A stretch of DNA of 9,478 nt, taken from the NCBI GenBank assembly GCA_903789505.1, contig CAIFEU010000104.1, positions 1-9,478 of the forward strand, read 5' to 3'. Below are positions 6,824 to 9,478 of this stretch, piece by piece; positions within the stretch are counted from its first letter, which is position 1; each line of letters starts with the position of its first letter. The notes beneath the pieces are model-generated. The model was not told the DNA's origin. It made no database searches and saw nothing but the letters and a program-made list of their open reading frames with translations. Source of the stretch: an uncultured Coriobacteriales bacterium (GTDB taxonomy: Bacteria > Actinomycetota > Coriobacteriia > Coriobacteriales > UMGS124). Made by a program: the position numbers and the translations under genes.

Positions 6824-6860
6824 CGGCCCCAGGGCCGCGTCGGCCCGCGCCCGTGCGCGG
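6824..6860 (-). other. Two perfect GC hairpins in the apr operon leader
   Basis: Between the predicted transcription start (near 6877) and the aprA ATG the untranslated leader can form two stems. One is CCGCGC-N4-GCGCGG at 6845-6860 (6 bp, 4-nt loop); the other is CGGCC-N4-GGCCG at 6824-6837 (5 bp, 4-nt loop). Neither is followed by a T tract, so they are not clear terminators. They might affect mRNA stability or ribosome access. I recognise no known riboswitch class, and the GC content lowers the weight of this. Confidence 0.5.
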
Positions 6861-6866
6861 TAAATA

Positions 6867-6881
6867 CTATCTTGCCGATAG
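6867..6881. promoter_or_regulatory. Candidate LysR-type operator (T-N11-A dyad)
   Basis: CTATC-TTGCC-GATAG is a perfect 5-bp inverted repeat with a 5-nt centre. Its T6868 and A6880 are separated by 11 bases, the T-N11-A form typical of LysR-family sites. The half site CGATAG (6876-6881) recurs at 6899-6904, 23 bp away or about two helical turns. The dyad covers the predicted transcription start of the apr operon, and the extra half site falls in the promoter spacer. It lies between the divergent regulator and its probable target. Confidence 0.5.
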
Positions 6882-6883
6882 AC

Positions 6884-6912
6884 ATTAAAGGAAAATAGCG
6901 ATAGCGTGTAAA
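6884..6912 (-). promoter_or_regulatory. aprA: Sigma70-type promoter for the apr-cys operon
   Basis: On the minus strand TTTACA (6912-6907, five of six to TTGACA) is followed by exactly 17 nt and TTTAAT (6889-6884, five of six to TATAAT). It sits in the only AT-rich patch of the window (about 6861-6912). The predicted start of transcription is near 6877, giving an untranslated leader of about 83 nt before aprA. No equally good promoter facing the LysR gene was found. Confidence 0.5.
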
Positions 6913-6962
6913 GGAGCCGGCGGCGGCGTGGTTCCCTACGCCAGCGTTCGCTTTTTCCTATA

Positions 6963-6989
6963 TGCCGCACCACCAGGCGTTTCGCGGCA
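6963..6989 (+). other. Hairpin in the leader of the LysR regulator gene
   Basis: TGCCGC (6963-6968) and GCGGCA (6984-6989) are perfect inverted 6-bp arms around a 15-nt loop. A second stem, CCGTC-GGG-GACGG, follows shortly after, and then the 10-bp palindrome GCCCGCGGGC at 7017-7026. They lie in the 170-nt stretch between the AT-rich promoter island and the regulator start, which otherwise holds nothing recognisable. Function is unknown, and chance is plausible at this GC content. Confidence 0.5.
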
Positions 6990-7070
6990 ATTTCGGCCGT
7001 CGGGGACGGTTCCGGGGCCCGCGGGCGAGTCGCGGGGAGGCCCGCCGGGGCGCCGGTCTGTGCAGAAGAG

Positions 7071-7077
7071 AAGGAGG
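7071..7077 (+). promoter_or_regulatory. Ribosome binding site deciding a TTG start for the LysR gene
   Basis: AAGGAGG is a near-perfect Shine-Dalgarno sequence placed six nt before the TTG at 7084-7086. The frame is open back to a GTG at 6928, but the LysR-family N-terminus begins exactly at the TTG, so the two lines of evidence agree. Confidence 0.5.
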
Positions 7078-7083
7078 CCCGCG

Positions 7084-8040
7084 TTGCAGCTCCAACAGCT
7101 CCGATACCTCATCACCACCGCGGAGTGCGGGTCGGTGCGCGCCGCCGCCCAGAAGCTCTACCTGTCGCAGTCGAGCCTCTCGGTGGCCATACGCGACCTG
7201 GAGCGCGAGCTGGGCATCACGATCTTCAAGCGCACGAGCCGCGGCGTGAGCCCCACGAGTGCGGGCATGGAGGCCATCAGCTACGCGCGCCAGATCGTGG
7301 ACCAGGCCGACCTCATGCTCTCGCGCTTCGGGCCGGGAGGCGCCGCGGCGGAGGTGCGCTTCGCGGTGTCGTCGCAGCACTACGAGGTCGTCGTCGAGGC
7401 GTTCGGCGACCTGCTCGACGCCCACGCCGACCGCGCGTGTCATCTCACGCTGTGCGAGACCGACACCGTGCAGGTGATGCGCGACGTCCACGACCACCGC
7501 AGCTCGGTGGGTGTCATCTACCTCAACGACTACAACGAGCACGTCGTGGGGCGCGCCATCGCGTCCAACGACCTCGAGTTCCGCCCGCTGTTCACCGCGC
7601 GGCCCCACGTGTTCGTCCGCGCCGACAGCGAGCTGGCGCGCAGGGGCAGCGTGCGGCCCGAGGAGCTGTCGGGCATGACGCGCTTCGCCCACCTGCAGCG
7701 CACGGAGGGCTCGGCCTACTTCGCCGAGGAGCCGCTGGCCGACCTGCCCTGCCGCAGCCACGTCGCGCTCAGCGACAACGGCTCGCTGGCACGGCTGCTC
7801 TCCGAGCACGACGGCTACAACATCGCCACGGGCGTGTACCCCAGCGACCGAGGCATCGTGCCGGTGCCGCTCGTGACCGACGAGGTCATGGTCGTGGGGT
7901 ACCTCGTGCGCCAGGACGCGGCCGAGGACGGGCTGCGCGAGGAGTTCCTCGACCTGCTCGCCGCCCGCTGCGCCGCCTGCGCCCCGTTCGTGGAGCCCTC
8001 CGACGAGGTGCTGCGCAGGGCGGGCGACTCCGGGCGCTGA
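7084..8040 (+). CDS. LysR-family transcriptional regulator, probable regulator of the sulfate operon
   Basis: This 318-residue protein has the classic LysR layout. It has an N-terminal winged helix-turn-helix (1-60; QLQQLRYLITTAECGSVRAA then LYLSQSSLSVAIRDLERELG and IFKRTSRGVSPTSAG), a linker helix (62-82) and an effector-binding domain (about 90-300; VRFAVSSQHYEVV, VGVIYLNDYNEHVV, PHVFVRADSELA and YNIATGVY). Length is normal for the family. The start is TTG at 7084, set by AAGGAGG six nt upstream and by the family's usual N-terminus; the open 52 codons before it are Arg/Pro-rich and unlike LysR proteins. It is transcribed divergently from aprA, with a T-N11-A dyad between them, so it most likely controls the apr-cys operon and possibly itself. 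By analogy with CysB an effector could be O-acetylserine, O-acetylhomoserine, APS or sulfide; nothing visible decides this. It converges with the MMPL gene 22 nt downstream. Confidence 0.5.
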   Translation: MQLQQLRYLITTAECGSVRAAAQKLYLSQSSLSVAIRDLERELGITIFKRTSRGVSPTSAGMEAISYARQIVDQADLMLSRFGPGGAAAEVRFAVSSQHYEVVVEAFGDLLDAHADRACHLTLCETDTVQVMRDVHDHRSSVGVIYLNDYNEHVVGRAIASNDLEFRPLFTARPHVFVRADSELARRGSVRPEELSGMTRFAHLQRTEGSAYFAEEPLADLPCRSHVALSDNGSLARLLSEHDGYNIATGVYPSDRGIVPVPLVTDEVMVVGYLVRQDAAEDGLREEFLDLLAARCAACAPFVEPSDEVLRRAGDSGR

Positions 8041-8041
8041 C

Positions 8042-8058
8042 GCGCGGGGTGCCCGCGC
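8042..8058. terminator. GC hairpin between convergent genes, possible bidirectional terminator
   Basis: GCGCGGG-GTG-CCCGCGC is a perfect 7-bp inverted repeat with a 3-nt loop. It begins one base after the LysR stop codon and ends four bases before the MMPL stop codon on the opposite strand. No T tract follows on either side, so it is an atypical intrinsic terminator. Its position in the 22-nt convergent gap is what supports the role. Confidence 0.5.
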
Positions 8059-8062
8059 CCCC

Positions 8063-9478
8063 TCAGCGGCGTGCGCGCCTGGGGCGGGGCAAGAAGTGCG
8101 ACCCGACCGTCGTGTGCGCCACGACCCCGTCGAGCAGGAACAGGTAGCCGGGCAGCGCGAGCAGCACCGCCGCCAGGGAAATCAGCACGCCGCGGCCCAG
8201 GAAGAAGCCGAGCTGCGCGAGCACGCCGTGCGTCGACAGGGCCGCCATCAGGAAGCCGCAGGCCGCCAGCACCGTCCCCGACGTCATGACCGGCACGGTG
8301 ACGTAGGCGATCGTCTGGCGCACCGCCTCGCGCGGCAGCATCTCGCGCCGCAGCTCCTTGTAGCGGTCGGCGAGCAGGATCGCGTAGTCCACCGAGACGC
8401 CCAGCTGGATCGTCGAGCAGATCAGGTATGCCACGTAGAACTCCGACGACCCGGTGAAGTACGGGATCGAGAAATTGATCCAGATCGACGCCTCGATGGT
8501 GAGGACCAGGATGAACGGCAGGCTCGCCGAGCGCAGCGCGAACAGCAGCACCACGAGCACCGCGACGATCGCCAGCGCGTCGACCCTGCCCTTGTCCTGC
8601 ATCACGGCGTCCATAAGGTCGGTCGTGCTGACGCCCTGCCCGGCAAGCAGCCACTCGTCGGGGAAGTAGTCCTGGGCGATGGAGCGGATCCGGCCCACCA
8701 GCGCCACCGTCTCGTCGCCCTCGTAGTCGGCGTCGACCGAGATCACGATGCGGTCGTAGTCCTGCGAGCGCAGCTTGGCGAGCGTGTCAGCCGGAACGAC
8801 CCCGCTGGGCAGCGCCGTGCCGACCGACGTCGCGTAGCTGATGATGCCGGTAACCTCGTCAACGCCCTCGAGCTCCTCGCACAGCAGCCGCTCCTGCGCC
8901 ACGTCGTCGTTGGGGACGAGCAGCGCGTAGGTGTCGCTGCGCCCGAACGTCTCCTCCACCCGCTCGGTGTCCTGGCCCACCTGCGTGCTCGATCCGAAGA
9001 TGTGCGACGAGCCGTACAGGTAGCTGATATCGTCGGACTCCGACGCCCTGTATGCGGGCACGACCACCAGCGCGAGCAGCACGGCGGCGGGAATCATGAC
9101 GTGGCCCACGAAGCCCCCGAAGCGGTGCATGTCGGGCACGAGCCTGCGGTGAGCGGTGCGGCGGATGGCGCCGTCGGCCGCCACGTAGAGGGCGGGCATG
9201 AAGGTGAACACGGTGACCAGGCTCACGAGCATGCCCTTGGCCAGGGCGTACCCCAGGTCCGGGCCGATTCGGAAGCTCATGACCGTCAGCGCCAGGAATC
9301 CCAGCGTGATCGTCAGCGCGCTCGAGAAGATTGCCGTCGACGCCTTGGACAGGGCATCGACCATGCACTCCTCCACGGGCCCGAGCGCCCCGCGCCCGCC
9401 CCCCGCGCCGCCCGCCTCCGCGGCCCCGGCATCGCGCGCGGCGACGAGTCCCTCGCCCGCGGCCCGCCCGGCAAGCCC
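8063..9478 (-). CDS. MMPL/RND-family membrane transporter, C-terminal 471 residues (start lies beyond right edge)
   Basis: The frame is open to the window edge. The GTG at 9376 is internal to a longer protein, because the family's N-terminal half is missing. Numbering from the edge, hydrophobic segments lie at about 49-67 (AIFSSALTITLGFLALTVM), 79-100 (GMLVSLVTVFTFMPALYV) and 126-141. A soluble domain of about 155 residues follows, then a second membrane cluster from about 300 to 450, including QLGVSVDYAILLADRYKELR (about 358-377). That motif and the IFSSALTITLGFLAL / GMLVSLVTVFTFMPAL pair are signatures of MMPL/RND permeases, inner-membrane exporters of lipids or hydrophobic compounds. The visible part begins with a 34-residue Gly/Ala-rich stretch. 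The tail is basic (PRPRRARR). Substrate cannot be told. It converges on the LysR gene and shows no clear link to sulfur metabolism; the soluble domain contains one Cys and no cofactor motif. Confidence 0.5.
   Translation of the reverse strand, partial: GLAGRAAGEGLVAARDAGAAEAGGAGGGRGALGPVEECMVDALSKASTAIFSSALTITLGFLALTVMSFRIGPDLGYALAKGMLVSLVTVFTFMPALYVAADGAIRRTAHRRLVPDMHRFGGFVGHVMIPAAVLLALVVVPAYRASESDDISYLYGSSHIFGSSTQVGQDTERVEETFGRSDTYALLVPNDDVAQERLLCEELEGVDEVTGIISYATSVGTALPSGVVPADTLAKLRSQDYDRIVISVDADYEGDETVALVGRIRSIAQDYFPDEWLLAGQGVSTTDLMDAVMQDKGRVDALAIVAVLVVLLFALRSASLPFILVLTIEASIWINFSIPYFTGSSEFYVAYLICSTIQLGVSVDYAILLADRYKELRREMLPREAVRQTIAYVTVPVMTSGTVLAACGFLMAALSTHGVLAQLGFFLGRGVLISLAAVLLALPGYLFLLDGVVAHTTVGSHFLPRPRRARR

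Noticed and set aside
4788..6863. Long plus-strand open frame of 691 codons opposite aprA and aprB
   Set aside because: It is a GC-driven antisense frame with Arg/His/Val-rich low-complexity translation and no family motif, while the minus strand encodes complete AprA and AprB.
6872..6900. Plus-strand promoter for the LysR gene with TTGCCG as -35
   Set aside because: No acceptable -10 element lies 16-18 nt downstream; the match is no better than chance.
6928..7083. GTG start giving the LysR protein 52 more residues
   Set aside because: The LysR family N-terminus begins at the TTG at 7084, which has AAGGAGG six nt upstream; the extension is Arg/Pro-rich and unlike the family.
1..9478. CRISPR arrays, insertion sequences, tRNA or rRNA genes
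   Set aside because: No regular spaced repeats, transposase motifs, terminal inverted repeats or RNA gene signatures were found on either strand.

Overview
This is a very GC-rich, gene-dense window. The visible genes are GC-rich at third codon positions. They pair a dissimilatory-type APS reductase with an AsrC/Dsr-like sulfite reductase and a homocysteine-forming sulfhydrylase, beside an MMPL transporter. By inference this fits a high-GC anaerobic actinobacterium such as a member of the Coriobacteriia. No rRNA or other taxonomic marker is present, so the placement is provisional.

Layout. Six genes on the minus strand, read from right to left, form a compact sulfate-assimilation operon: aprA (5076-6794), aprB (4778-5101), cysD (3630-4625), cysN (1969-3630), a metY-like sulfhydrylase (539-1972) and the start of a siroheme sulfite reductase (515 to beyond the left edge). 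Four of the five junctions are overlapping or tightly spaced: a 26-nt overlap at aprA/aprB, a 1-nt overlap at cysD/cysN, a 4-nt overlap at cysN/metY and a 23-nt gap before the reductase gene. Only aprB/cysD has a gap, of 152 nt. The implied pathway is sulfate to APS (CysDN), APS to sulfite plus AMP (AprBA), sulfite to sulfide (sulfite reductase), and sulfide plus an O-acylated homoserine to homocysteine (MetY).

Control region. A LysR-type regulator (7084-8040, plus strand) is divergent from aprA. The 289-nt intergenic region holds an AT-rich island with a good sigma70-type promoter facing aprA (TTTACA, 17-nt spacer, TTTAAT). A perfect CTATC-N5-GATAG dyad (T-N11-A) overlaps the predicted transcription start. 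The regulator probably controls the sulfate operon.

Right end. A convergent, incomplete MMPL/RND-family membrane protein gene (8063 to beyond the right edge) is separated from the regulator by 22 nt containing a perfect 7-bp GC hairpin.

The most interesting points are the use of a shortened AprBA for assimilation, a C-terminal domain of CysN that looks like an APS kinase without its ATP-binding and DGDN motifs, the candidate operator over the apr promoter, and Ala/Pro-rich N-terminal tails on two neighbouring enzymes.
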